DNA of 29,735 nucleotides, taken from positions 1-29,735 of the forward strand of contig CAZCDM010000012.1 in assembly GCA_964497475.1 (NCBI GenBank). The letters run 5' to 3'. The translations under genes and the position numbers were made by a program. The notes beneath the pieces are model-generated. The model was given only the letters and a program-made list of their open reading frames with translations. It was not told where the DNA came from and did not search any database. How positions within the stretch are numbered: position 1 is the stretch's first letter; each line of letters starts with the position of its first letter. Source of the DNA: CAZCDM01 sp964497475 (GTDB lineage: Bacteria > Planctomycetota > Phycisphaerae > SM23-33). Shown in pieces: positions 29,612-29,735 of this stretch.

Positions 29612-29735
29612 ATGAATCTGTTTCCCCGTTTTTCGATCATTGCGTGCATTGGACTGGTTCTATGCTTTGCCTGCCCCATTTGGGCGGATTTCCCTTATCA
29701 GGATCGCGCTTATTACGGGGCGAGGTACGAGCCGA
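29612..29735 (+). CDS. Exported protein of unknown function, 5' part only
   Basis: The gene runs off the window. The ATG at 29612 follows AAAGG and starts a signal peptide (MNLFPRF, hydrophobic SIIACIGLVLCFACPIWA, cut before DFPYQ). The first mature residues, DFPYQDRAYYGARYEP, show an aromatic-rich start without a recognisable domain. Only 41 residues are visible, so no function can be given. It has a separate promoter from the suf genes. Confidence 0.6.
   Translation, partial: MNLFPRFSIIACIGLVLCFACPIWADFPYQDRAYYGARYEP

Overview
The window is a GC-rich chromosomal segment from a bacterium of the Planctomycetota/PVC group, probably a Phycisphaerae-like planctomycete. The evidence is the PVC signature 'small basic protein' (12162-12407), a planctomycete-style region 2/region 4 sigma factor without region 1.1, an exported squalene-cyclase-like/DUF4159 protein, and a two-gene Fe-S assembly locus typical of anaerobes. 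One run of 100 Ns (5807-5906) shows that it is an assembled contig. I see no CRISPR array, integrase, transposase, phage or recognisable defence cassette. Most genes are core or envelope functions, so the interest lies in regulation and in a few unusual gene forms.

Layout. 111-6428 (+): an envelope operon of a TPR protein, an exported prenyltransferase-fold/DUF4159 protein and an LpoB/CsgG-like protein broken by the gap. 6513-13492 (-): a long one-direction block. In transcription order it holds a SPOR-like membrane protein, the PVC small basic protein, a class I aminotransferase, an MtfA-type zinc peptidase, a glycerol-1-phosphate dehydrogenase, an ArsR repressor and a CoA-disulfide reductase-rhodanese. 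tRNA-Lys(CUU) lies upstream with its own promoter and terminator. 13808-15577: a small two-TM protein diverges from GAPDH. 15651-16141: a cluster of palindromic repeats into which the reading frame of a parvulin lipoprotein (15688-17325) runs after crossing its own terminator hairpin.

17482-21760: leuA (-) and pcrA/uvrD (+) diverge. leuA has a complete classical attenuator: a promoter, a 19-residue leader peptide with 8 Leu in 9 codons, nested 1:2, 2:3 and 3:4 pairings, and an intrinsic terminator. 21775-25917 (-): a CHAD protein, a diverged guanylate-kinase-fold protein and a large AsmA/TamB-like protein. A MarR regulator diverges from this group across a palindromic -10 element. 26585-27508 (-) encodes the sigma factor. 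27776-29426 (+) holds sufC/smsC and a short sufB/smsB. The window ends inside a gene for an exported protein that has a long, possibly uORF-containing leader.

The promoters I could find resemble the standard housekeeping consensus (TTGNNN, 16-17 bp, TANNNT). Two of them (arsR and mtfA) lie so close to the ATG that leaderless transcripts are expected. All functional names come from motif recognition by eye; no database search was run.
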